A stretch of DNA of 64,000 bases from an uncultured Christensenellaceae bacterium (GCA_910586825.1 CAJUJF010000001.1:62001-126000); one strand, 5' to 3'; shown: positions 33,806 through 42,632, counted from the first letter of the stretch. Numbers and translations: made by a program. The notes: generated by a model from the letters alone, not told the origin.

Positions 33806-34660
33806 TCAGAAATCCCAAGCGGGGATAAAACTCTCTTCGGCGCAGTCCTTTTCCTGCGCGTAGATCGTCTTGAATCCGCAGGCGCGGGCATGATCGAGTA
33901 CGCGCCCGTATTCCCGCGCGGTTACGCGTCGGTTCAGTTCGGGGTATCCGTCCGGATTTCCGAACGGCGTGTATTGGCGCATCAGCGAAATCGGCGCGTT
34001 TTCGGGCAGGACCTCTTTGAGAAAATCAAGCACCCGCAGAGAATCGCTCGTGCAGCCCGGCAAGACGAGATGTCTGACGACGATTCCCGTCAGCAGTTTT
34101 CCGTCCCCGTCGAACGCGACGGGTTTTCGCGCCATGTACTTGACCGCCTCGCTTGCGTATAAAAAGTAATCTTCCCGTCCCGTATAACGCAGGGAGAGCG
34201 CGGAAGAGTAAAATTTGAGGTCGGGCAGCCAGACGTCCACGAAAGGAGCGATCGATTCGAGCGCTTCTTTTTTTGCGTATCCGCTCGAATTGTAGACGAC
34301 GGGAACGCGCGGGCGGTACAGGGCGAGCGCTTCCGCGATCAGGTCGGAGACGTGGTCGGGGGTCACGAGATTGATATTATCCGCGCCCGCGTCTTCCAAC
34401 TTTCGGAAGATTTCCGCAAGCTCTTCCGGCGATACGGCTTTTCCGCGTTCCGCGCGGGAGAGTTCGTAGTTCTGGCAGAAAACGCACTTTAAAGAACAGC
34501 CCCCGAAGAAGACGGTGCCGCTTCCGTTTTTGTGCGATATCGGCGGTTCTTCATAGGGGTGGAGATAATATTTCGCGACCGTCAGTCCGCGCGTTCCGCA
34601 TCTTCCCGCGAAGACCGTTCTGTCCGCTTTACAGCCGACGGGACAAAGGGTACATTGCAT
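33806..34660 (-). CDS. Radical SAM protein, PflA-like (COG1313 group)
   Basis: The protein has 284 residues. The motif CSLKCVFCQNY holds the CxxxCxxC that binds the [4Fe-4S] cluster used to cleave S-adenosylmethionine. An additional N-terminal cysteine set (CTLCPVGCKAD ... GRCGTRG) is typical of the PflX/COG1313 group related to pyruvate formate-lyase activating enzymes. Motifs ADNINLVTPDHV and PLPDLKFY-like WLPDLKFYS follow. The target protein is unknown. Interestingly, the SAM synthetase gene metK is divergently transcribed 110 bases away. Confidence 0.87.
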   Translation of the reverse strand: MQCTLCPVGCKADRTVFAGRCGTRGLTVAKYYLHPYEEPPISHKNGSGTVFFGGCSLKCVFCQNYELSRAERGKAVSPEELAEIFRKLEDAGADNINLVTPDHVSDLIAEALALYRPRVPVVYNSSGYAKKEALESIAPFVDVWLPDLKFYSSALSLRYTGREDYFLYASEAVKYMARKPVAFDGDGKLLTGIVVRHLVLPGCTSDSLRVLDFLKEVLPENAPISLMRQYTPFGNPDGYPELNRRVTAREYGRVLDHARACGFKTIYAQEKDCAEESFIPAWDF

Positions 34661-34717
34661 AAACGGATTATATCACGTTTGATCGGGAAAAGCAAGTCGA
34701 TTCGCCGCCGCTTTCGG

Positions 34718-34746
34718 TTGACTTTTCCGCGCGGGTAAGCTATAAT
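34718..34746 (+). promoter_or_regulatory. Sigma-A promoter of metK
   Basis: TTGACT (34,718-34,723) and TATAAT (34,741-34,746) are 17 bases apart and lie 26 bases before the ATG. The short leader leaves no room for a SAM riboswitch. Confidence 0.82.
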
Positions 34747-34772
34747 GGATCACGGAAAAGAGGAAATACGGA

Positions 34773-35939
34773 ATGAGAAGATTTTTTACGAGCGAGAGCG
34801 TTACGGAAGGGCATCCCGACAAGGTGTGCGACCGGATCGCCGACGAGATTTTGGACGAACTTTTGCGCAAGAACCCGTGCGCGCGTTCGGCGGTGGAGTG
34901 CTGTGCGGCGTACAATACGCTGTTGATCATGGGAGAGGTTTCGGGCGCCGAAGCCGATTATGAAAAGATCGCCCGCAAGGTCATTCGGGAAATCGGTTAC
35001 GACTTCGGGGATTTTGCATACGATCGCTGTAAGATTATTTCGCTCGTACACGGGCAGTCCGCGGACATCGCGCTGGGCGTGGACGCTTCGGCGGAACGGA
35101 AGGCGGGCGGCGGCGCGGACGACGAGATCGGCGCGGGCGATCAGGGGCTGATGTTCGGCTATGCCTGTCGGGAAACGGAGGAGTCGATGCCGCTTCCCAT
35201 CAAGCTCGCGCACCGCTTGGCGGAGCGCCTTACCCACGTTCGGAAAGAGGGGATTCTGAGTTATCTCCGTCCCGACGGAAAGACGCAGGTCACGGTGGAA
35301 TACGACGGAAAAACCCCCGTTCGGGTGGACGCGGTCGTCGTCTCTACGCAACACGACGAAGACGTTTCGCAGGAGACGATCGCAAGGGATATCCGCAGGC
35401 ACGTGGTGGAAGCCGTCGTTCCCGAAGAACTGCTCGACGCGGAGACGAAATATTTCATCAATCCCACCGGAAAGTTCGTCATCGGCGGACCGGAAGGGGA
35501 TTCCGGACTTACGGGCAGAAAAATCGTCGTCGACACTTACGGCGGGCGTTGCGCGCATGGCGGCGGTTCGTTTTCGGGAAAGGACCCCACGAAGGTGGAC
35601 AGAAGCGCGACTTACATGGCGCGTTACATCTGCAAAAATATCGTCGCGGCGGGGCTTGCCGACGAAATAGAAATTCAGCTCGCGTACGCGATCGGGGTCG
35701 CGCATCCCGTGTCCGTGTTCGTCGATACGTTCGGGACGGGAAAGCTTCCCGACGACGAATTGGCGGCAGTGGTCGCAAAAGAGTTCGATCTCCGTCCGGC
35801 GGCGATCATTCGTTCGTTGCGCTTGCGCCGTCCGCTTTACGCGGGGACCGCGGCGTACGGGCATTTCGGAAGAGACGGTTTCCCGTGGGAGGAGACCGAC
35901 CGCGCGGAATCGTTGAAAAAATATCTTAACGGAGTTTAA
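34773..35939 (+). CDS. metK: S-adenosylmethionine synthetase
   Basis: The protein has 388 residues, a normal length. TSESVTEGHPDKVCDRIADE at the N-terminus, GAGDQGLMFGYA and GRCAHGGGSFSGKDPTKVDRS-type loops (here GGGSFSGKDPTKVDRSA) are the three MetK signatures for ATP, metal and phosphate binding. It makes SAM from methionine and ATP. The first codons follow GAAATACGGA, a modest ribosome site. bioY starts one base after the stop, so a biotin transporter is co-transcribed. Confidence 0.97.
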   Translation: MRRFFTSESVTEGHPDKVCDRIADEILDELLRKNPCARSAVECCAAYNTLLIMGEVSGAEADYEKIARKVIREIGYDFGDFAYDRCKIISLVHGQSADIALGVDASAERKAGGGADDEIGAGDQGLMFGYACRETEESMPLPIKLAHRLAERLTHVRKEGILSYLRPDGKTQVTVEYDGKTPVRVDAVVVSTQHDEDVSQETIARDIRRHVVEAVVPEELLDAETKYFINPTGKFVIGGPEGDSGLTGRKIVVDTYGGRCAHGGGSFSGKDPTKVDRSATYMARYICKNIVAAGLADEIEIQLAYAIGVAHPVSVFVDTFGTGKLPDDELAAVVAKEFDLRPAAIIRSLRLRRPLYAGTAAYGHFGRDGFPWEETDRAESLKKYLNGV

Positions 35940-35940
35940 A

Positions 35941-36519
35941 ATGAAAAAAGCAAGAGAAGGCGGCGACGTTAAAAAGAGCGGTATCCGCCGCAGCGTTGCG
36001 CGCGAGATCGCATACATAGCGCTCTCTGTTTCCCTGATCACCGTCTGCGCCTGGATTTCCTTTCCGGTCATGCAGGTGCCCATCACGTTGCAGACGCTCG
36101 CCGTCGCGCTCATCGGCGCGCTCATGGGCTGGAAACGCGGGCTGGCGGCGATCTTCGTCTACATTCTCATGGGGCTGATCGGGATTCCCGTATTCTCGCG
36201 GTTCAACTCCGGCGTCGGCGCGCTGTTCGGTCCCACGGGGGGATATATCTTCGGATTTCTCTTTCTGGCGCTCGTTCCCGCGCTGTGCAAATACATTCCG
36301 TTAAAGAATAAGTGGGGCAGAGCGGGGATATTTTTCGCCGCGAGCGTCGTGGGCGAAACGCTCTGTTATCTGTTCGGAACCGTCTGGTTTATTTTGATGT
36401 ATCACTGCACGCTCGAATATGCGCTTGCCACATGCGTGGTTCCGTTCATTGTTCCCGATCTCGTGAAGTTCGTCGTTGCCGCGGCGCTTGCCGCGCGGTT
36501 GGAAAAATACGTGAAATAA
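35941..36519 (+). CDS. bioY: Biotin transporter BioY (ECF S component)
   Basis: The protein has 192 residues and about six hydrophobic segments. VPITLQTLAVALIGALMGWK, GLIGIPVFSRFNSGVGALFG and PTGGYIFGFLFLA are characteristic BioY motifs. It takes up biotin, alone or with an ECF energy module. It is preceded by a basic N-terminal extension (KKAREGGDVKKSG). No BirA-type operator is evident upstream; it appears to share the metK promoter. Confidence 0.94.
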   Translation: MKKAREGGDVKKSGIRRSVAREIAYIALSVSLITVCAWISFPVMQVPITLQTLAVALIGALMGWKRGLAAIFVYILMGLIGIPVFSRFNSGVGALFGPTGGYIFGFLFLALVPALCKYIPLKNKWGRAGIFFAASVVGETLCYLFGTVWFILMYHCTLEYALATCVVPFIVPDLVKFVVAAALAARLEKYVK

Positions 36520-36774
36520 TGTAGAAAAAAGGCGCGGGTTTACAGTAATTCCCATGAGGAATTTTAGGCAAGCCGCAGGTTATAGAGAATTAGATATGGC
36601 ATAGAGCTATACCTTTTCTATTGTATTTTAAGTATGGACGAACTTGGCTAATTGTAGTCTAGCGAGATATAAATACGTGCTATATAGCACGCAAAATTCA
36701 ATCGGTTGCGCTCTTTTATTTTTCGTGATATAATGATTGTACGATAAACAGTAATTTAGCGGAGAACTTTGAAA
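36520..36774 (+). promoter_or_regulatory. A/T-rich intergenic stretch with a palindrome and the GNAT gene promoter
   Basis: The stretch holds a perfect 16-bp palindrome CGTGCTATATAGCACG (36,676-36,691), with no T-run after it. TTGCGC (36,706-36,711) and TATAAT (36,729-36,734) follow, 17 bases apart. The palindrome ends 15 bases before the -35 box, so it could be an operator. No clear terminator for metK-bioY is seen. Base composition changes to A/T-rich shortly after bioY. Confidence 0.6.
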
Positions 36775-37305
36775 ATGCTAATAGAGAAACCATTTGTTTC
36801 TTCAAGAATAACTGTACGGAATTATCAAAAGTCAGACCTGCCATATCTTACCGCAATGTGGTTTGATAAGGAAAACGGCAAATATATGAGCGACCCGACG
36901 GTGGAATATGTTGATAGTGATTTTCAAAAAGCACTTGACAGTCTTGAAGATAGCCCAAACGGATATTATTTGACAGTTGTTTTAAACAGTTCTGATGAGA
37001 TAATAGGTTCTGCTTGCATTTTCCCTGACGAAAAAAAGGAAATATTTGATATAGGATATTGTGTTCATAAGGGCTATTGGGGGAAAAGATTTGGGTCTGA
37101 ACTATTGGCTTTAATTGTTGCTTTGATACGCAATAATGGTGGCATTGAGATAACTGCGGAAGTTGCGCAAGATAATATTGCATCAAATAGATTGCTTGCA
37201 AATAACGGCTTTAAGATAAAAAAGAAATCGCAATTTAAAAAATATAAAATGAATATCTGTTTTAATAGTTACATTTATACTTTTAGTTGCGCTAATCAAA
37301 CTTGA
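36775..37305 (+). CDS. GNAT-family acetyltransferase (RimJ/RimL-like)
   Basis: The protein has about 176 residues from ATG 36,775, which has GGAGA 9 bases upstream; TTG 36,769 is too near that site. RITVRNYQKSDLPYLTAMW is the usual N-terminus; DIGYCVHKGYWGKRFGSELL forms the acetyl-CoA pyrophosphate loop (the R/Q-x-x-G-x-G/A region); AQDNIASNRLLANNGFK is the conserved C-terminal helix and strand. The substrate is unknown; N-terminal protein or antibiotic acetylation are possible. The gene is A/T-rich with codon use unlike the flanking genes, suggesting recent transfer. Confidence 0.87.
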   Translation: MLIEKPFVSSRITVRNYQKSDLPYLTAMWFDKENGKYMSDPTVEYVDSDFQKALDSLEDSPNGYYLTVVLNSSDEIIGSACIFPDEKKEIFDIGYCVHKGYWGKRFGSELLALIVALIRNNGGIEITAEVAQDNIASNRLLANNGFKIKKKSQFKKYKMNICFNSYIYTFSCANQT

Positions 37306-37342
37306 ATTAAATTTCAATTTATCTTTTAAATAGTGTGTAGTT

Positions 37343-37378
37343 AAAGGCTCTCGAACGAAATGTCCGAGAGCCTTTTGT
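37343..37378 (+). terminator. Rho-independent terminator after the GNAT gene
   Basis: AAAGGCTCTCG (37,343-37,353) pairs with CGAGAGCCTTT, followed by TTG. The remaining 200 bases to the ABC exporter show no confident promoter. Confidence 0.82.
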
Positions 37379-37581
37379 CATCGCTTGAAAGTTCAACTCT
37401 TAAAAATTTAGTTTTTTCACTCCCTATGGGAACTACGTTCTGTCCCGCGTTTTTCTTTTTACGGTTTTCACCGTTTTTTCACGCGGATACGGCGCTAAGG
37501 CAGTTTCAAAGCGCGCGATTGTGTTTATAACTTTATTATACTGTCACAGCATAGTATTAACGTGGATTTAAAAGGAGCGGC

Positions 37582-39330
37582 ATGTCGTATTTATTAAAGT
37601 ATTTGAAAGCGAAAGACTGGATCTTCGCGATACTTAGCATCGGATTTATCGTCATGCAGGTGTGGCTGGAAATCAAACTTCCCGACTACACCCGCGAAAT
37701 CACGCTGATCCTGCAAACGCAGTCGGGCGGCGTGGGGGAGATCTGGAAAAGCGGCGTCTGGATGCTCGCTTGCGCGTTGGGGTCGGTCGCCTGTTCCGTG
37801 ATCACAAGTTGGTTTGTCGCGAAAATCGCTGCGGGTTTTTCCGCCCGCTTGCGCGACGAACTCTACTGCAAAGTGCAGTCTTTTTCCATGGAGGAGATCA
37901 ACAAGTTCAGCACGGCGTCTCTCATCACCCGTTCTACGAACGACGTCCAGCAGGTGCAGATGTTCGTTGCGATCGGACTGCAAATGATCATCAAAGCGCC
38001 GATCACCGCGGTCTGGGCGATCAGCGTCATTTCGGGTAAGGAATGGCAGTGGTCGGTCGCGACGGCGGTTTGCGTCGCGGTCATGCTCGTCGGGATCCTT
38101 GCTATCATGCTGCTCGTTTACAAAAAGTTCCGCAAGATGCAGAAACTCACCGATCGGCTGAATCAGACCACGCGGGAAAATCTGACCGGTCTGCGCGTCA
38201 TCCGCGCCTATAACGCCGAAGGGTTCCAAGAGGGCAAGTTCGCCGCCGTGAACGAGGAGTTCACCAAGACCAATCTCTTCACGGGCAGAACGATGGCGTT
38301 CATGAATCCCTTGATGTCCCTCGTCATGAACGGACTGAACGTTGCGATCTATTGGGTCGGCGCCGTGCTGATCAACGCGAACCCCGTGCAATTCGGCGTG
38401 CTGTTTTCGGACATGGTCGTATTCATGAGTTACGGCATGCTGGTCGTTTTTTCGTTTATGATGCTCGCCGCGATATTCATGTTCGCGCCGCGCGCGTTCG
38501 TCTCCGCGGGGCGTATCCGCGAAGTGCTGAAAACGGATTGCAGGATCGAAGACGGGAAGGGCGTGGGTGAAACCGAAGAGAAGGGCACGGTGGAATTCGA
38601 GAACGTATCCTTCCGTTATCCGGACGGCGGCGAAGACGTGTTGAGCGATATCAGCTTCCGCGCGGAAAGAGGGCAGACGGTGGCGCTGATCGGATCGACC
38701 GGTTGCGGAAAGAGTACCGTCGTCAACCTCGTGTCCAGATTTTACGATGCGACCGCCGGTCGCGTTTCGGTGGACGGTCACGACGTCAAAGACTACACGA
38801 AAGAAGAGCTGAACAGAAAGATCAGTTACGTCTCGCAGAAAGCGGTGCTGTTCAGCGGCAGTATCCGCGAGAATATCGACTTCGGGGACAACGGCGCGGA
38901 CGAGGCTTCCGTCAAACGCGCGGTGGCGATCGCCCAGAGTACCGATTTCGTGGAAAAACAGGAAAACGCCTACGACGGGCGGGTCGCGCAGAACGGCGCG
39001 AACTTTTCGGGCGGGCAGAAACAGCGACTTTCGATCGCGCGCGCCGTGGCGAGGAACGCGGAAATCTACATTTTCGACGACACGTTCTCCGCGCTCGATT
39101 ATTCCACCGACCGAAATTTGCGCAAGGCGTTGAAAGAAGAGGTGAAAGACGCGACCTGCCTCATCGTCGCCCAGCGGATCGGCACGATCAAAGACGCCGA
39201 TCTGATCCTCGTATTGGATGGTGGAAAAGTCGTCGGCGCGGGCAAACACGAAGAATTGCTGAAAAATTGTCCGACGTATCTCGAAATCGCGAAGAGTCAG
39301 CTTTCAGAGGAGGAATTGGGAAATGCCTAA
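37582..39330 (+). CDS. ABC exporter half-transporter, subunit with degenerate ATPase site
   Basis: The protein has 582 residues: six membrane helices (to about residue 310) and one nucleotide-binding domain. Walker A is GSTGCGKST, the signature is FSGGQKQR, but Walker B reads IYIFDDTFSALD, with Asp in place of the catalytic Glu. This is the pattern of the non-hydrolysing half of heterodimeric type IV exporters such as TM287/288 and BmrCD. AAAGGAGCGGC is the ribosome site. The second half overlaps it by 8 bases. Substrate is unknown; drug or peptide export is likely from family knowledge. Confidence 0.92.
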   Translation: MSYLLKYLKAKDWIFAILSIGFIVMQVWLEIKLPDYTREITLILQTQSGGVGEIWKSGVWMLACALGSVACSVITSWFVAKIAAGFSARLRDELYCKVQSFSMEEINKFSTASLITRSTNDVQQVQMFVAIGLQMIIKAPITAVWAISVISGKEWQWSVATAVCVAVMLVGILAIMLLVYKKFRKMQKLTDRLNQTTRENLTGLRVIRAYNAEGFQEGKFAAVNEEFTKTNLFTGRTMAFMNPLMSLVMNGLNVAIYWVGAVLINANPVQFGVLFSDMVVFMSYGMLVVFSFMMLAAIFMFAPRAFVSAGRIREVLKTDCRIEDGKGVGETEEKGTVEFENVSFRYPDGGEDVLSDISFRAERGQTVALIGSTGCGKSTVVNLVSRFYDATAGRVSVDGHDVKDYTKEELNRKISYVSQKAVLFSGSIRENIDFGDNGADEASVKRAVAIAQSTDFVEKQENAYDGRVAQNGANFSGGQKQRLSIARAVARNAEIYIFDDTFSALDYSTDRNLRKALKEEVKDATCLIVAQRIGTIKDADLILVLDGGKVVGAGKHEELLKNCPTYLEIAKSQLSEEELGNA

Positions 39331-41116
39331 ACCGACGCGCGGCGTGCCGCAGAAAGCAAAAGATACGAAAAAGGCGCTGCTCGATCTTGCGCATTACAGC
39401 AAAAAGTATTGGTGGATGATCGTTGTCGCCATGACCTGCGCCGTGGGTGCGACGGTGCTCGCGGTGCTGTCTCCCAATCAGACGGCGCGCCTTGCGGAGA
39501 TCATCGAAGAGGGGATCAGGACGGTCGGCAAGATCGATATGTCCGCGTTCATGACGGTGATCTACACGCTGATCGGAATGCTTGCGGGGAACATGGTGCT
39601 GAACTATGCGCAGCACTTTATCATGACTTCCGTCGCCTGCGAGGTCACGCGAAGCATGCGGAAGGACATCAGCGAAAAAATCAACGTCATGCCGCTGTCG
39701 TACTTCGATTCGCACAGTTTCGGGGATACCCTCTCGCGTGTGACGAACGACGTGGACACCGTTTCTCAATCCTTTTCCAACAGTATCGGGACTTTCATCA
39801 CGGCGGTTTCCACGCTGATCGGCTGTACGGTCATGATGTTCGTCACCAAGTGGATTCTTGCGTTTGCGACGATCGGCGCGACGCTGATCGGTTTTGCGAT
39901 CATGGCGGCGATCATGGCGAAATCGCAAAAATATTTCATTGCCAGACAGCAGAGTCTCGCGCAGGTCAACGGACACGTGGAAGAGTATTTTGCGGGGCAG
40001 GCGGTAGTGCGCGCCTACAATGCGGAAGAGGATGCGCGCGAAGAGTTTCGCAGGCGGAACGAGGCGTTAAAGCGCAATACGTTCAAAGCGGAATTTCTGG
40101 GCGGGCTGATGCAGCCGCTCATGGGATTCATCGGGAATTTCGGCTATGTGGTCGTTGTGATCGTCGGCGCGGCGTTGGCGGCGGGCGGGAGTTTCGGCGT
40201 GACCTTTCCGATCATTCTATCTTTCATGATCTACGTCCGTCAGTTCTCGTCGCCCTTGGGGCAGATCGCGCAGAGCATGGCGAACCTGCAATCCGCCGCG
40301 GCGGCAAGCGAACGGGTTTTCGAATTCCTGCACGAAGAGGAACTTTCGGACGAGAGTGGAAAGACGATGCGGATCGAAAACGTAAAGGGTGACGTGGAAT
40401 TCGACGGGGTCAGATTCGGATATTCCAAAGACAAGACGATCATTCACGGCTTCTCCGCAAAGGTCGCCGCGGGACAGAAAATCGCGATCGTCGGACCGAC
40501 GGGCGCGGGAAAGACCACGATCGTGAATCTGCTCATGCGTTTTTACGAGTTGGACGGCGGCGAGATCAAAGTGGACGGCGTGCCGATTTCAAGCGTCACG
40601 CGAGAGAACGTTCACGATCTGTTCGGCATGGTGTTGCAGGACACTTGGCTCTTCGAAGGCACGTTGCGCGACAATCTCACCTACGGAAAACACGGTTTGT
40701 CGGATGCCGATTTGCTTCGCGTGTGCGAAGCGGCGGGGCTCGGGCATTTCGTGCGCACCCTTCCGTCGGGGCTGGATACCGTTCTGAACGATTCCGTCAC
40801 CATCTCCGCGGGGCAGAAACAGCTCATCACCATTGCCCGCGCGATGGTGGAAAACGCGCCGATGCTGATTCTCGACGAGGCGACTTCCTCCGTCGATACG
40901 CGTACCGAAATTCAGATCCAGCGGGCGATGAACAAGCTGACCGAGGGGAGAACGAGTTTCGTGATCGCACATCGGCTTTCCACGATTCGGGACGCCGACA
41001 TGATCCTGTACATGCAGGACGGCGACATTCGGGAAATGGGAACGCATACCGAGCTTCTTGCGAAAAACGGACTGTATGCGAAACTCTATAATTCTCAATT
41101 CGAGCAGGCGAGCTGA
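39323..41116 (+). CDS. ABC exporter half-transporter, catalytic subunit
   Basis: The protein has 597 residues: six membrane helices then a nucleotide-binding domain with Walker A GPTGAGKTT, Walker B MLILDEATSSVD with the catalytic Glu, and a changed signature ISAGQKQL in place of LSGGQ. The altered signature pairs with the Walker A/B of the other subunit, so both oddities fall in the same degenerate site. This supports a true heterodimer with one active ATP site. It ends at a strong terminator, making a two-gene operon. Confidence 0.93.
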   Translation: MPKPTRGVPQKAKDTKKALLDLAHYSKKYWWMIVVAMTCAVGATVLAVLSPNQTARLAEIIEEGIRTVGKIDMSAFMTVIYTLIGMLAGNMVLNYAQHFIMTSVACEVTRSMRKDISEKINVMPLSYFDSHSFGDTLSRVTNDVDTVSQSFSNSIGTFITAVSTLIGCTVMMFVTKWILAFATIGATLIGFAIMAAIMAKSQKYFIARQQSLAQVNGHVEEYFAGQAVVRAYNAEEDAREEFRRRNEALKRNTFKAEFLGGLMQPLMGFIGNFGYVVVVIVGAALAAGGSFGVTFPIILSFMIYVRQFSSPLGQIAQSMANLQSAAAASERVFEFLHEEELSDESGKTMRIENVKGDVEFDGVRFGYSKDKTIIHGFSAKVAAGQKIAIVGPTGAGKTTIVNLLMRFYELDGGEIKVDGVPISSVTRENVHDLFGMVLQDTWLFEGTLRDNLTYGKHGLSDADLLRVCEAAGLGHFVRTLPSGLDTVLNDSVTISAGQKQLITIARAMVENAPMLILDEATSSVDTRTEIQIQRAMNKLTEGRTSFVIAHRLSTIRDADMILYMQDGDIREMGTHTELLAKNGLYAKLYNSQFEQAS

Positions 41117-41126
41117 AAAGCATATT

Positions 41127-41160
41127 AAAAAACGCCACGACAAACCGTCGTGGCGTTTTG
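41127..41160. terminator. Bidirectional terminator
   Basis: AAAACGCCACGAC (41,129-41,141) pairs perfectly with GTCGTGGCGTTTT (41,147-41,159). It serves the ABC operon and the convergent aminopeptidase gene. Confidence 0.9.
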
Positions 41161-41166
41161 ATATTC

Positions 41167-42417
41167 TTATTCGATCGAAACGGCGTCTTCCCGCCATTCG
41201 ACAGCGCTTGCGAAAAAGGCGTTCAAACCCTTTACCGCTTCGGAATAGTCGTCTTTCCGGATCGTCTCGACCGCGGAATGCATGGCGAGTTGCGCGATGC
41301 CGAGATCGACGGAAGGGACGCTGACCTGTCCGAGGCTGATCGCGCCGAGGGTGCTTCCGCTGCGCATGTCGGAACGGTTATAGAACGTCTGGTGCCTGAC
41401 GCCCGCCCGCGAGAACACGGTCTTGATCGCGGCGGCGGAGAGCGCGTTCGAGGTATACGCGCCGCCCGCATGACCCTTGATCACGATCCCGCCGCCCATC
41501 TTCGCGCGGTTCGTCGGGTCGCATTTTTCGGGGCGGTTGGGGTGAAGCGCGTGTGCGTTATCCATGGAGACGAGAAAGGAAGAGGAAATTGTGCGAAGAT
41601 GCGCCTCTTCGTCGAGTCCGCGCGCCGCCGATATGCGCCGAAGCACGGAAGCGAGGAAATCTCCGCCTGCGCCGGAGCGGACGCGGCTGCCGATTTCTTC
41701 GCCGTCGAGGCATGCCGCGACGCAGATTCCGCCGTGTTCTTCTTCGGCGATCGCGCGCAGGGAGGCGTATACGCCGAGGAGGTTGTCGATGCGCGGCGCG
41801 GAAAGAAATTCTCCGTCGGCGCCGCTTTCGAACGGCGCTTCGTCGCACACGGCGAACAGATCGGCGGAGACGGGGTTCCCGACAAGCGCGGCAAAATCTT
41901 TCTTTTCGGTCGCGAGCAGGGGAAGCAGATCGGTCTGCGGATCGGGACGGAAGTTTTCGTTCGCTTCGCGGTTCATGTGAATGGCGAGAGAGGGGATCGT
42001 CACGCGGAACGCGCTCACGAAATTCTTCGCGCGAACGCCGCGTTCCGTCTCGTACACGGCGCGGCCGGCGATCTTTAACGGGCGGTCGAAAAAGGTGTAG
42101 TACAGGCCCCCGCCGTACGGCTCTACATTCAGCCTCGTAAATTCCGCGTCGGAAAGCGCGGCGTTTTCTTTCAGTTTAAAACAGGGCGAATCGGTGTGCG
42201 AAGCGACGATCTTGTACCCGCGTCCGTCTTTGCCGAGCGTAAACGCGATCAGCGCGCTTCCGTCGCGCGTCACGTAATATTTTCCGTTTTCGCGCAGGTT
42301 CCATTCGTCCTGCTCGGCAAGGGGGAGAAAACCCTTCTTTTTCAGGTATGCCGCCGCATTTTCCGTCGCCTGAAAGGCGGTGTAGGAATCTTTTAAAAAT
42401 CCGATGAATTCTTTCAC
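41167..42417 (-). CDS. M18 family aspartyl-type aminopeptidase
   Basis: The protein has 416 residues. VASHTDSPCFKLK gives the first metal ligands (His, Asp), CLDGEEIGSRVRSGAGGDFL the catalytic Glu and second metal Glu, and VSMDNAHALHPNRPEK the Asp and His late motif typical of M18. A further His ligand is in the C-terminal region. It is a cytosolic metallopeptidase that removes N-terminal, often acidic, residues from peptides. It is transcribed alone toward the ABC exporter operon. Its 5' region faces spo0A. Confidence 0.93.
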   Translation of the reverse strand: MKEFIGFLKDSYTAFQATENAAAYLKKKGFLPLAEQDEWNLRENGKYYVTRDGSALIAFTLGKDGRGYKIVASHTDSPCFKLKENAALSDAEFTRLNVEPYGGGLYYTFFDRPLKIAGRAVYETERGVRAKNFVSAFRVTIPSLAIHMNREANENFRPDPQTDLLPLLATEKKDFAALVGNPVSADLFAVCDEAPFESGADGEFLSAPRIDNLLGVYASLRAIAEEEHGGICVAACLDGEEIGSRVRSGAGGDFLASVLRRISAARGLDEEAHLRTISSSFLVSMDNAHALHPNRPEKCDPTNRAKMGGGIVIKGHAGGAYTSNALSAAAIKTVFSRAGVRHQTFYNRSDMRSGSTLGAISLGQVSVPSVDLGIAQLAMHSAVETIRKDDYSEAVKGLNAFFASAVEWREDAVSIE

Positions 42418-42565
42418 AGTTCGTTCCCGTTCCGTTTTTTTCTCAATTATAACGCATTTTCATAAAAAACGCAATCGCTTTTTTCGCGGCAAAGAAGAAA
42501 ACAAATGCGCCGCGTTGCCCAAAATACGACGGATTTTACCCAAGAAAGAAGTCGCAAAAAGTCGA

Positions 42566-42572
42566 TTCGACA
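42566..42572 (-). promoter_or_regulatory. 0A box upstream of spo0A
   Basis: TTCGACA on this strand reads TGTCGAA on the other, a perfect core of the Spo0A-binding 0A box. It sits inside the larger dyad GTCGATTCGAC (42,561-42,571), about 95 bases before the predicted RNA start. It suggests autoregulation of the Spo0A-family gene, or control by another Spo0A. Confidence 0.55.
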
Positions 42573-42628
42573 TTTTTGTACAAAAAACAATTATTTTTGT
42601 AAAAAAATCTTTGAATTTTGTACAAAAA
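42573..42628. repeat. Three phased TTTTTGTACAAAAA-type dyads, 21 bp apart
   Basis: Site 1 (42,573-42,586, TTTTTGTACAAAAA) is a perfect palindrome. Site 2 (42,594-42,607, TTTTTGTAAAAAAA) differs at one base. Site 3 (42,616-42,627, TTTTGTACAAAA) is perfect. Their dyad centres fall at 42,579.5, 42,600.5 and 42,621.5, exactly two helical turns apart. The third ends 5 bases before the spo0A -35 box. They could bind a regulator on one DNA face or bend the DNA as phased A/T tracts. Confidence 0.7.
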
Positions 42629-42632
42629 TGAC

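Noticed and set aside
34724..34772. SAM riboswitch before metK
   Set aside because: The predicted RNA leader is only about 20 bases, far too short for any SAM aptamer.
34740..36125. 461-codon minus-strand frame opposite metK
   Set aside because: It is the antisense shadow of metK and the start of bioY, with no recognisable domain.
37594..39249. 551-codon minus-strand frame opposite the ABC exporter
   Set aside because: Its composition (very high His, Arg, Asp) is that of a reverse shadow of an ABC gene, and the sense-strand protein is certain.
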